Source: Thamnaconus septentrionalis (Eukaryota > Chordata > Actinopteri > Tetraodontiformes > Monacanthidae). From it: 64,000 nt of DNA. The position numbers and the translations under genes were made by a program. The stretch spans positions 206,001 to 270,000 of the forward strand of contig CM020510.1 of NCBI GenBank assembly GCA_009823395.1. Reading direction: 5' to 3'. The notes under the pieces are model-generated. The model did no database searches and was not told where the DNA came from. It saw only the letters and a list, made by a program, of their open reading frames with translations. Within the stretch, counting starts at the first letter, position 1. Every line of letters begins with the position of its first letter. This document shows positions 18,257-27,547 of this stretch, piece by piece.

Positions 18257-18448
18257 GCTGACTATCTGGCAAGATAAGTCGAATTTTTTGAACCCCCACC
18301 ACCTTCGGGTGGTGGTTTCAGTCTTTGGGATCTGCCCATGTGCCCTCTCCGAAGAGGAGAGGTACCAAGTTTTCTCTTTGAGAGAAACCTTTTTTCCCTA
18401 ACCCTAACCCTAACCCTAACCCTACCCTAACCCTAACCCTAACCCTAA

Positions 18449-18997
18449 CATAATTGACACGTGATTCTTGTACATCTGGGGTCGGACTGACCTCCCAAAG
18501 CCGTCCGTCAACTTTGGTGACTATAGCGCCACCTAGGTGAAAAACGTTACTACCTAAAAGGGCATGTTGTATCAACTCCAAATGACCTGAAACGTGCTCC
18601 AAACCACTTTCTGGGAGGTGATTTTTCGGAAAAACACTTGGCTGTTTTTTGCCACTCAACGAATCTGCCATTGAAATGAATAGCGAAATTCAAACGCAAA
18701 TATCGCGAGAACGGTAAGTCCTACGACCTTGGAACCTTGATCCGTCTGACATAATTCGGCCATGCTGAACACGCTGGTGCTGTCCCCGAGTCTCTACGAC
18801 CTACGGTTCCCGAGATATGGCTATTTCCGGTATAACTCCGGAACCGGAAGTGACATCATCACGTAACTCACGTCACAGGTAGGTACACGCCTCATACACA
18901 TGTGTACAAAATTTCAAGTCTATAACTCATTCCACCGTGGAGATATCGACATTTTAGAGGATCGGGAATTTCCCGATCGTGGTTATTACCCCTGTAC
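18449..18997 (+). mobile_element. R element, full-length 549-bp copy (duplicated)
   Basis: Identical in length and ends to the copy at 16597-17145. Confidence 0.75.
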
Positions 18998-19044
18998 CTA
19001 ACCCTAACCCTAACCCTAACCCTAACCCTAACCCTAACCCTAAC

Positions 19045-19440
19045 CCTAACCGCTTTTCTGGCCTACTCTAAACCTATCCTATCCGCTTTTCTGGCCCTAA
19101 ACCTAACCTTTTTCTCCCTTTCCTAAACCTAACCACTTCTCTTTCCTAAACCTAACCACTTTCCACTTCTCTAAACCTAACCCTAACCACTTTCCTAAAC
19201 CTAACCCTAACCACTTTCCTGGTCCTAAACCTAACCACTTCCCTTCTCTATCCTAAACCTAACCCTAACCGCTTTCCTAGTCCTAACCCTAACCACTATC
19301 CTAAACCTAACCCTAACCGCTCTTCTGGCCCTAACCCTAACCATGTTCTTCCCTACCTAAACCTAACCACTTTTCTTAACTCTAACCCTAACCACTATTC
19401 TATTCTAATCTTAACTTATCTTTTCACAAAAAATAAAAAA
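19045..19440. repeat. Degenerate telomere-like minisatellite
   Basis: Irregular units such as ctttcctaaacctaaccctaaccac and ccgcttttctggcc. Similar to 14336-14560 and, inverted, to 28764-28920. No gene. Confidence 0.6.
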
Positions 19441-19690
19441 TTAAAAATACATAAAAAATAAAAAATCTATAAAAAAAGTTAAAAACTGTTAAAATGTACA
19501 AAAAAATATAAAAACTATTAAAAAAGCAATAAAAAGTTAAAAATAATTAATAAGTATAAAAAGAGAACATTAATTTAAGTTAAAAAAGTGTTAAAAACAT
19601 ATTTTCTAAAAAAAGCGTTAAAAAAGCGTTAAAAAAGCGTTCAATAAAAAACCGTTCAAAAGCGTTAATTAAAAAAGCGTTAAAAAGCGC
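19441..19690. repeat. A-rich region with gcgttaaaaa repeats
   Basis: A-rich DNA, then repeated aaaaaagcgtt units directly upstream of the epsilon promoter, as at 14561-14900. Confidence 0.5.
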
Positions 19691-20288
19691 TTATAATAGA
19701 AAAGCGCTTGGAGCAGAGGCTCATTCGTTCTCTAGCTCTCAAGGAGAGCACATCAGTATTTTTAGTGTGCATACACCTGAAGAAGGCCTGTTCAAAGGCC
19801 GAAACGTCGTGTTTGTTTTCTTTTCAGCACACCTTCCTTAGTTGTTTATTATTGTTTTTGTTTTTTTATTTGTTTATTAATAGATACATTATTGATAAAT
19901 AAATAAACTAATAAATAATAATAAATATTTTAATAAATAAATAAATATATCATTTCATTATTGAATAAATACATACATTCTATCAATACATACTTACCTG
20001 AACAATCATACAATAAATAACAATAAACATACTTACCTGGTACAACAATAAACACATACTTACCTGGAACACACTCATTCAATAAATACATACTTACCTG
20101 GTAACACAATCATACAATAAATACATACATACTTACCTCATTAATAATTATGGAGTGGACGGAGGTCCGTTACGGCCGCCGCCGTCAACGGCCCAACCCC
20201 CCACAAAGGGACAGGGGTTACGGGAACTCCGCTGGGTGGGCGGAGCGTGCACCGGCTTCCTCCTTTAGGAGGAGGCCCTTTGTCCCTC
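19691..20288 (+). mobile_element. Epsilon element copy 2
   Basis: TATA-like ttataatag (19691-19699), hammerhead (19765-19832), AT-rich leader, four acttacct motifs spaced 45-60 bp (20000-20140; splice-donor-like on minus), ATG 20150, 3' hairpin GGCTTCCTCC/GGAGGAGGCC and tail into CCTAACCC. Confidence 0.65.
19765..19832 (+). ncRNA. Hammerhead-type ribozyme motif (epsilon 2), core intact
   Basis: Outer stem I GTGTGC/GCACAC; inner stem ACAC/GTGT next to the core; CTGAAGA (19777-19783); extra A; stem II GGCC/GGCC; GAAAC then GTC as the cleavage triplet, followed by the inner stem. The inner stem differs entirely from the GCGC/GCGC of E elements yet pairs, which is strong covariation support. Confidence 0.75.
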
Positions 20289-20290
20289 AA
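20150..20290 (+). CDS. Epsilon ORF start, WTEVRYG N-terminus (copy 2)
   Basis: Starts MEWTEVRYGRRRQ, Arg/Pro-rich, and ends at the telomeric junction in the PNPN frame. Homologous to the ORFs at 15259 and minus 29090; see those for comparison. Confidence 0.45.
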
Positions 20291-20535
20291 CCTAACCCTA
20301 ACCCTAACCCTAACCCTAACCCCATCATCACGTAACTCACGTCACAGGTAGGTACACGCCTCATACACATGTGTACAAAATTTCAAGTCTATAACTCATT
20401 CCACCGTGGAGATATCGACATTTTAGAGGATCGGGAATTTCCCGATCGTGGTTATTACCCCTGTACCTAACCCTAACCCTAACCCTAACCCTAACCCTAA
20501 CCCCTAACCCTAACCCTAACCCTAACCCTAACCCT
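20289..20535 (+). repeat. Telomeric repeats around a 144-bp R fragment
   Basis: Tracts 20289-20322 and 20467-20535 flank R 20323-20466, which is truncated at catcatcacgtaactc and ends CCTGTAC. Confidence 0.85.
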
Positions 20536-20948
20536 TTTCACTTTGCCATTTATGCCTGATGAAGATCTGTTTTTGTATCGAAACGTCGCATAGGCAACCT
20601 ATTTCACACAGTTGAGCATCTGTTTGAGAGTTGTTTCTTGAGGCTTTTTACTGCCGCACATCGAATATTTTTCGATTAAAAAAGTTGTTTCAAACTTACT
20701 TTTGACTCTGCCACTACTCCTTTCCGGTAAACAACCTTTTACCGAAGCCATTTTGATAATTTTTGGTCGCAAATATGACCATTTTTTTCGACGAAGAAAA
20801 CTTTTCACGACGAAAACAAGTATTGCGTCATCGCCATTCTTCCTACGGCAGAGGCGAAAACCAACGCCCTTTCCGTCGAGCCACGGACTTCGCGATGGCT
20901 CGTGCCACACCCGGTCCCCCGAGAGGGGGATTCTGGGACCCTCCTCTA
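20536..20948 (+). mobile_element. Zeta (F-like) element, 5'-truncated just before hammerhead
   Basis: ttttcactttgcc follows telomeric repeats; then the hammerhead, a leader (tcgattaaaaaagttgtttcaaac), an ATG-initiated Arg-rich ORF and a hairpin GGTCCC/GGGACC before CCTAACCC. Repeated at 23720-24143. Confidence 0.65.
20543..20597 (+). ncRNA. Hammerhead-type ribozyme motif (zeta), core intact
   Basis: Stem I TTGCC/GGCAA outer and ATGC/GCAT inner; CTGATGA (20556-20562); extra A; short stem II GAT/ATC with a T-rich loop; GAAAC; GTC cleavage triplet (20585-20587). The inner-stem sequence is again different but complementary. Confidence 0.75.
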
Positions 20949-20962
20949 AATCCTAACCCTAA
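20763..20962 (+). CDS. Zeta gag-like ORF start (MTxF...MARA)
   Basis: Likely start ATG 20775 (MTIFFDEENFSRRKQ). Arg-rich, includes RHRHSS and MARATPGPPRGG, and runs into telomeric repeat in the PNPN frame. The array unit gives a matching start on minus (MTFFVDGKSSRRKQ-like). Probably the basic N-terminus of the gag-like protein, lacking the conserved domain here. Confidence 0.45.
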
Positions 20963-21028
20963 CCCTAACCCTAACCCTTTTTTCCTTTACCTAACCCTAA
21001 CCCTTTACCTAACCCTAACCCTAACCCT
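20949..21028 (+). repeat. Telomeric repeats, interrupted
   Basis: Short CCCTAA tracts separated by tttttcctttac and ctttac, possibly remnants of element tails. Confidence 0.85.
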
Positions 21029-21483
21029 AAAGTTACTACCTAAAAGGGCATGTTGTATCAACTCCAAATGGCCTGAAACGTGCTCCAAACCACTTTCTGG
21101 GAGGTGATTTTTCGGAAAAACACTTGGCTGTTTTTTGCCACTCAACGAATCTCCCATTGAAATGAATAGCGAAATTCAAACGCAAATATCGCGAGAACGG
21201 TAAGTCCTACGACCTTGGAACCTTGATCCGTCTGACATAATTCGGCCATGCTGAACACACTGGTACCATCCCCGAGTCTCTACGACCTACGGTTCCCGAG
21301 ATATGGCTATTTCCGGTATAACTCCGGAACCGGAAGTGACATCATCACGTAACTCGCGTCACACGTAGGTACACACCTCATACACATGTGTACAAAATTT
21401 CAAGTCTATAACTCATTCCATCGTGGAGATATGGACATTTTAGAGGATCGGGAATTTCCCGATCGTGGTTATTACCCCTGTAC
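21029..21483 (+). mobile_element. R element, 455-bp 5'-truncated copy
   Basis: Starts aaagttactacctaaaag and ends CCTGTAC. An equal truncation at 24218 shows both belong to a duplicated block. Confidence 0.75.
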
Positions 21484-21515
21484 CTAACCCTAACCCTAAC
21501 CCTAACCCTAACCCA

Positions 21516-22488
21516 CTAATCTAAGCCCATCAGTCCTACTAAGCCATTTACTCTGTCTTAATGTTAGGGAAAGGAAGCCGCCGATGCACATTCCGGTTGA
21601 GCTAATATTGAAGAAGGCCACTGACGAAATTTCCAGTAGAGCCAATGTTTATTAGGAACCGCTTTTCAGCGCTTATATGGGGATGGGGGGTCAAGACATT
21701 GAGAAGGCCGGAAGACTTGATGAGGCCTTGGATCTAGTACCTGAAAGTAAAGAAAGAAGAAGATTAGTGCGGCTCTGAACAAGGATACAGTGCAGAAGAA
21801 GAACTGGAGGAAGAAAGGAGTGCGACAGGAAGAACAGAAGACAAAGGAGGAAGTAGACGGGGACAAGAAAGGAAGAAAGGAAGGATAGAGGAGAAGGAAG
21901 AAAAGGAGGAAAAGAAAGAAAAGAGGATACCTACCTCACTTACCTGTCCTGGAAACCTGTAAAAAGAAGAAAAAAGAGATGAAAACTCATATTGAAGACA
22001 CTAAAAAACTCTAATTGGCAAAACTTACCTCCGCGTCCTGGGCACGACGTTAAACTGCATCCTAAAAGAAAAGGAAATTTAATTAGACAATAAATTAAGC
22101 AATACATTGGCACAACTAAAACACTAATTGGCATATCTATATACTTACCCGGAAAAACCTGTGGAAGAAAATTTAAACAATTTTTGGAAAAACAATTTTT
22201 GAAAACACAATTTTTGGGAAGGGAGGTGCAGCAGTGCACGGGCACCAGAGTGACGGAAGCCATAATAGGCAGTCAACTCTTTCGACGGCCAGCGCCTGAT
22301 GAAGGCCTTTTCAGGCCGAAACGTCGCGCTAAAGCCGTCTCATGCTAGCTAATACGCTAAGTATAATTTTTTGAAACCCCACCACCTTCGGGTGGTGGAC
22401 CACCTAAGGGCTTAGAGACCTACCTTGAACACACTCTTTCGCAGAGAGTGCACCCGTTCTCTCCTTTGGAGGGAACTTTTTTCCCCAA
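21516..22488 (+). mobile_element. E element (alpha-like) with best hammerhead
   Basis: Contains the minus-strand AATAAA equivalent (21648-21653), gcgcttatatggggatgg, purine-rich block, minus-strand microexon-like block near 22040, hammerhead, UUCG hairpin (22380-22400), GAGAGTGCACC and the terminal hairpin to 22488. Confidence 0.65.
22284..22339 (+). ncRNA. Hammerhead-type ribozyme motif, best-preserved copy
   Basis: Stem I GACGGC/GCCGTC outer and AGCGC/GCGCT inner, with a small internal loop; CTGATGA (22296-22302); extra A; stem II GGCC/GGCC with a TTTTCA loop; GAAAC; GTC (22323-22325) immediately before inner stem I. Helix III is reduced to about one or two pairs, as reported for Penelope-element hammerheads. 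Predicted cleavage after C22325. Confidence 0.8.
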
Positions 22489-22805
22489 ACCTAACCCTAA
22501 CCCTAACCCTAACCCTAACCCTAACCCTACCCTAACCCTAACCCTAGGGGCCAACGCCCCTTTCCCACTGGCGGGAACCGGCAGGGAGGCAGGGACTATG
22601 GGCGGATGGCCCGTGCACCTCCTCCCTCCGATTGGAGGGAGGGTTTTCTCCAAAGACCTAACCCTAACCCTAACCCTAACCCTAACCCTTTTCCCCTAAC
22701 CCTAACCCTAACCCTAACCCTAACCCAGCTCGGACTGAAGCGGAGAGTGCACCGGTTCTCTCTTAGGAGAGAACCTTCTTTTCCTTAACTTAACCCTAAC
22801 CCTAA
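22489..22805 (+). repeat. Telomeric repeats with two nested element tails
   Basis: CCCTAA tracts separate a tail at 22548-22657 (cggatggcccgtgcacc and hairpin CTCCCTCC/GGAGGGAG, encoding MARAPP) and another at 22727-22793 (cggagagtgcaccgg and hairpin GGTTCTCTC/GAGAGAACC). Each was apparently added to a telomere and then capped by repeats. Confidence 0.8.
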
Positions 22806-23345
22806 CATAATTGACACGTGATTCTTGTACATCTGGGGTTGGACTGACCTCCAAGCCGTCCGTCCCAACTTTGGTGACTATAGCGCCACCTAGGTGAAAA
22901 AGTTACTACCTAAAAGGGCATGTTGTATCAACTCCAAATGGCCTGAAACGTGCTCCAAACCACTTTCTGGGAGGTGATTTTCGGAAAAACACTTTGCTGT
23001 TTTTGCCACTCAACGAATCTCCTATTGAAATGAATAGCGAAATTCAAAACGCAAATATCGCGAGAACGGTAAGTCCTACTGACCTTGGAACCTTGATCCG
23101 TCTGACATAATTCGGCCATGCTGAACACGCTGGTGCCGGCCCCGAGTCTCTACGACCCACGGTTCCCGAGATATGGCTATTTCCGGTATAACTCCGGAAC
23201 CGGAAGTGACATCATCACGTAACTCGCGTCACACGTAGGTACACACCTCATACACATGTGTACAAAATTTCAAGTCTATAACTCATTCCACCGTGGAGAT
23301 ATCGACATTTTAGAGGATCGGGAATTTCCCGATCGTGGTTATTAA
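22806..23345 (+). mobile_element. R element, full-length, slightly altered 3' end
   Basis: 5' end cataattgacacg as in other full copies. The 3' end stops at ggttatta, then aaccctaac, lacking cccctgtac. Confidence 0.7.
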
Positions 23346-23493
23346 CCCTAACCCTAACCCTAACCCTAACCCTAACCCCTAACCCTAACCCTAACCCTAA
23401 CCCTAACCCTAACCCCCTAACCCTAACCCTAACCCCCTAACCCTAACCCTAACCCTAACCCCCTAACCCTAACCCTAACCCTAACCCTAACCC
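23344..23493 (+). repeat. Telomeric repeats with CCCCTAA/CCCCCTAA variants
   Basis: Largest variant-containing tract on the left side; four C-insertion variants at fairly regular spacing. Confidence 0.95.
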
Positions 23494-24143
23494 TTTACAT
23501 TGTTTTCATCAGAAACCTCAGCCATGCAGAGCAGGTCCAGTAGGGGGCAATGACACCCCACCGGCCTGGCTGAGGTTTCCATATAAGGCATTAGCCTCAC
23601 AACTCCATTACCCATCATTCTTAGCATGTTGACAACTTGGTACGGGAAAATTTTCCACTCATTCTGGCCACACCGCCATTGAAGTAGCACCTACCTGGTA
23701 AGCTCTCCTGCTCCAAAACTGTCTTTGTTTTTCACTTTGCCATTTATGCCTGATGAAGATCTGTTTTTGTATCGAAACGTCGATAGGCAACCTATTTCAC
23801 ACAGTTGAGCATCTGTTTGAGAGTTGTTTCTTTGAGGCTTTTTACTGCCGCACATCGAATATTTTTCGATTAAAAAGTTGTTTCAAACTTACTTTTGACT
23901 CAAGCACTACTCCTTTCCGTAAACAACCTTTACCGAAGCCATTTTGATAATTTTGGTCGCAAATATGACCATTTTTTCGATTTAAGAAAACTTTTCACGA
24001 TTTAAAACAAGTATTGCGCCATCGCCATTCTTCCCACGGCAGAGGCGAAAACCAACGCCCTTTCCGTCGAGCCACGGACTCAAGCGATGGCTCGTGCCAC
24101 ACCTGGTCCCCCGAGAGAGGGGGATTCTGGGACCCTCCTCTAA
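23494..24143 (+). mobile_element. Zeta element copy 2 with upstream sequence
   Basis: Upstream DNA (23494-23720; ccatataagg at 23579) absent from the truncated copy at 20536. Includes a hammerhead with one base missing in the inner stem (23737-23790; CTGATGA 23750-23756, GAAACGTC, then GAT for GCAT) and the Arg-rich ORF (frameshifted; MARA replaced by ARAT...). Several odd multi-base changes from copy 1 suggest consensus error. Confidence 0.6.
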
Positions 24144-24650
24144 ATCCTAACCCTAACCCTAACCCTAACCCTTTTTTCCTTTACCTAACCCTAACCCTTT
24201 ACCTAACCCTAACCCTAAAGTTACTACCTAAAAGGGCATGTTGTATCAACTCCAAATGGCCTGAAACGTGCTCCAAACCACTTTCTGGGAGGTGATTTTC
24301 GGAAAACACTTGGCTGTTTTTTGCCACCAACGAATCTCCCATTGAAATGAATAGCGAAATTCAAACGCAAATATCGCGAGAACGGTAAGTCCTACGACCT
24401 TGGAACCTTGATCCGTCTGACATAATTCGCCATGCTGAACACACTGGTACCATCCCTCGAGTCTCTACGACCTACGGTTCCCGAGATATGGCTATTTCCG
24501 GTATAACTCCGGAACCGGAAGTGACATCATCACGTAACTCGCGTCACACGTAGGTACACACCTCATACACATGTGTACAAAATTTCAAGTCTATAACTCA
24601 TTCCATCGTGGAGATATGGATATTTTAGAGGATCGAATTTCCGATCGTGG
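24144..24650 (+). mobile_element. Telomeric repeats then R element running into gap
   Basis: Short CCCTAA tracts (24144-24217), then an R element from aaagttactacc (24218), cut by the N gap just before its 3' end. Confidence 0.7.
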
Positions 24651-24750
24651 NNNNNNNNNNNNNNNNNNNNNNNNNNNNNNNNNNNNNNNNNNNNNNNNNN
24701 NNNNNNNNNNNNNNNNNNNNNNNNNNNNNNNNNNNNNNNNNNNNNNNNNN
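24651..24750. other. Assembly gap (100 N)
   Basis: Exactly 100 N, a placeholder length. Telomeric polarity differs on the two sides. Confidence 0.99.
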
Positions 24751-25940
24751 GCTTTATTGTGGTCATGGGCCTTTTCTCACCGAGTTGAGAGGTTGTTGTT
24801 TTTTTATTTTCAAGGAGCAGCCGTGACTTTGTGCTGGATTTTACTTTAAAGAACTTTGTTTCTCCTTTTCTGGAGCTGAATTAAAGTCCCTATGCAAGAA
24901 AACAGCTGCACAGAACTGCACTCAGCTTTACACTTGAACACTCATTCAGACACATGATCCTAAAGGAATAAACAAAGCAAAAAAAAAAAAAAGATTCAAA
25001 TGTACGCACAGTGCACTTCATTCTCAGACCAACAGAGAGTTGGCTGTGACCGAGAGTCCACTGATATTCGGCATACCACGGTTCGTGTCTCCACCCACTG
25101 GCGTAATGGCAACTGCACATCAGCCAACGTATTGGAAAAATCTGTCATTCAAATGAATCGACACCACTGAAACAAAACAGAAATTGTTTCATCAATGCTT
25201 TGAATACTTTCAATAATGACAAAAAGAATTTGAATCATGAAACTCATTCAGACAGTGGGATATCATTTTTATTGCCGCATTGTGCTTCTCTCACTGAGTT
25301 AAGCGCGTGAGTTAAGCGCTACGAGTATAAATGGTGAAGTTGAATAGAATTGTCATTCTCTGCTGAAATACATGTGGAAACACTCTCCTCTTGTTCCTGA
25401 TTCCATTGTAGGCTCTCCTATAAGGAAACAGATGAATTGAGAATTTAACATGAAACCTCATTCAGACATTGGGATGTCATTTTATTGCTCCATTGTGCTT
25501 CTCTCGCTGAGTTGGCGCATAAGTGACTATAAACGGTAGTTGAATAGAATTGTCATTCTCTGCTGAAATACATGAGGTAAACATCTCTCCTCTTATCCCT
25601 GAGTACATTGTAGGCTCTCCCATAAGGAAACAGATGAATTGAGATTTTAACATGAAAACTCATTCAGACAGTGGTTTGTCATTTTTATTGTTCCATTGCG
25701 CTTCTCTCGCTGAGTTAAGCCGCTAACGAGTATAAACAGTGAAGTTGAATAGAATTGTCATTCTCTGCTGAAATAGATGAGGGAAACATCTCCTCTTGTC
25801 CCTGACTAAATTGTAGGCTCTCCCATAAGGAAACAGATGAATTGAGAATTTAATATGAAAACTCATTCAGACAGTGGTTTGTCATTTTTTTATTGTCGCA
25901 TTGTGCTTCTCTCACTGAGTTGCCGCAGAGTTAAGCCAAG
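24751..25940. repeat. ~205-bp satellite, about 3.5 clear units plus diverged part
   Basis: Units marked by ctcattcagaca near 25243, 25457, 25662 and 25862 share ttctctcgctgagtta, gaatagaattgtcattctctgctgaaata and tgtaggctctcccataaggaaacagatgaattgag. 24751-25210 is a diverged relative (partial unit at 24938). No hammerhead or telomeric words. No gene seen. Confidence 0.75.
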
Positions 25941-25944
25941 TAGG

Positions 25945-26960
25945 TTAGGGTTAGGGTTAGGTAAAGGAAAATAAAATCCACCCTGAGCCTGGGATGGACT
26001 TTAGTGCACCTACTTCAGGAAATCTCTCTCCCAAGTTTGTCCCGACGGATTAGAACCCACCATCCCAAGATGGTGGGCAGGGGTTCAAAAAATTAGACTT
26101 TCACGCCTGAATGTCTTAAAGGTCGGCCAGATCGCGACGCTTCGCCAAGATTGTGGCCTTCCTCAGGCGCTGAAACCGACCTGTAGCTGGAGTGGCGGGT
26201 TTATGCCTTTACTCGCTTTTTTTGTGCCAAGCGTATCCCTTTTGTTCTTTCTATCTTCCCATTTTTTCAATTTTTAATCATTTTCTCAATTTTCTTCTTC
26301 TAGGTGGCGAGTATGCCTTTCCCAAGGCTGGTTCCAGGTAAGTGGTTCTTCTCTCTTCTGAACTCTTTTTTCTTTCTAACCCTTTCTTTTCTTCTTTTAG
26401 GTTGCAGTTTAACGCCTTGCCCAGGACGGTATGTAAGTATCTTCTTTCTTCTTCCTTCTCTATCCCTCTTTCTTCCCTTGATCTTCCTCAGTCGGCATTC
26501 TTCCCTCCTTTCCTTCTTTTTCCTCATCCATTTCCTGCTTTTGATCAATAAAGTGGCTCACCTGAATCCTTCTCATCAGGGGCCTGATCCTCTCACCTCC
26601 TGGCATTCATTCTTCAGGGTCTCATAAGGGGCAAGGATAATGAATTTGGTAAATTGGGATCAGGAACGGGTTCACAGCATCGCCGAGGTAGGTCTTAGGT
26701 TCAAAATAGGGCTAGTGACAGTGTCCGAAAGTAGACCTTTTCAATTTAGTGTTTTAGATAGTCCAATTTATAGGCTCAATTAAAACGAATAGGTTAGAAT
26801 TCCTTATCTACCCCATCCCCTTCTCCAACCCCTCCCAATCCCTCTTCCTTCCCCAGTCCCCAACCCTAGGTCATTATTCCCACTCACCTCCAAGAGGAGC
26901 AGGGTCAGCCCAGGGTCAGGGTCCAGGGTTAGGGGTTAGGGTTAGGTTGTTGGGTTAGGG
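25945..26960 (-). mobile_element. E-type element, sense on minus
   Basis: 3' end at the left, against TTAGGG repeats (25947-25961). Hairpin CCCACCATC/GATGGTGGG (26057-26080), hammerhead 26121-26181, then G-strand features on +: acceptor cttctAG, block GTGGCGAG...GTTCCAG, donor GTAAGT; acceptor cttttAG, block GTTGCAGTTTAACGCCTTG; AATAAA 26547-26552. Ends in spacer and GGGTTAGG. Confidence 0.6.
26121..26181 (-). ncRNA. Hammerhead-like motif, minus strand
   Basis: On minus: outer stem I GGTCGG/CCGACC, inner CGC/GCG, CTGAGGA, extra A, stem II GCC/GGC, GAAGCGTC. GAAG for GAAA weakens the case for activity. Confidence 0.55.
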
Positions 26961-27412
26961 TTAGGTTTTTGGAAAAGGGTTAGGTTAAGGAAAAAGAAGT
27001 TCTTCCCAAGAGAAGAACTGTGGCACTCTCCGCTTCGAGAGAGAGGCTCTGGGCAGATCCTTGTTAGAACCACCAATTCTAAGGTGGTGGGAGGTCAAAA
27101 ATTCAACTAATCTCGTTGGAATAGTTAGCAGTCGATTGTTGCAACGCCGGGCTCTTCCGCCTTCATCAGGCAAGTCGACTGAAAGGTGAGCAGCCTAGTA
27201 TGGCTTGCTCCAACCTAAGGCCCATGGCCTGCTCCTCCCATGAGGCTGCAGTTTAACGCCATGCCCAGGACGGAATAGAACCTCACCATCATCTACTCTA
27301 TAGGCCGCAGTAGGGGATATCTATAGTTTTCCATCCGGTGAGTATACTTCCTTCAACAGAGTTTCCGTAAGTATAAGTCAATTAACTGTCTTTTCTCTTT
27401 TAGGTTTGTAGG
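26961..27412 (-). mobile_element. E element (gamma-like), 5'-truncated at telomere
   Basis: Terminal hairpin AGTTCTTC/GAGAAGAACT (27000-27020), hairpin at 27070, degenerate hammerhead 27129-27181, + block GCAGTTTAACGCCATGCCCAGG. Breaks into gggttagg at 27412. Confidence 0.6.
27129..27181 (-). ncRNA. Degenerate hammerhead-like motif
   Basis: Outer stem CAGTCGA/TCGACTG and CTGATGA are kept, but the GAAAC core segment is altered to GGCGTTGC. Confidence 0.4.
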
Positions 27413-27547
27413 GTTAGGTTAGGGTTAGGTTTGGGAAAAAGTCTCTCCAAAGGAGAGAACAGGTGCACTCTGTGCGCAAGAGTGTGTTCAAGGTGGGTCT
27501 CTAAGCCCTTGATGGTCCACCACCCAAGGGTTAGGGGTTAGGGTTAG
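27413..27547 (-). mobile_element. Telomeric repeats flanking an 87-bp E tail
   Basis: Element tail at about 27437-27527 (GTCTCTCC/GGAGAGAAC hairpin, ggtgcactctg), truncated inside the CCACCACC hairpin where its sequence merges with agggttagg. Confidence 0.65.

Larger units (their letters stand above)
17193..19044 (+). repeat. 1852-bp segment, second copy of tandem duplication
   Basis: Repeats 15341-17192: epsilon tail (17193-17252), R fragments (17282-17345, 17379-17408, 17484-17558), spacer, gamma E (18046-18399), full R (18449-18997) and telomere. Differences are mostly small indels. Confidence 0.8.
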
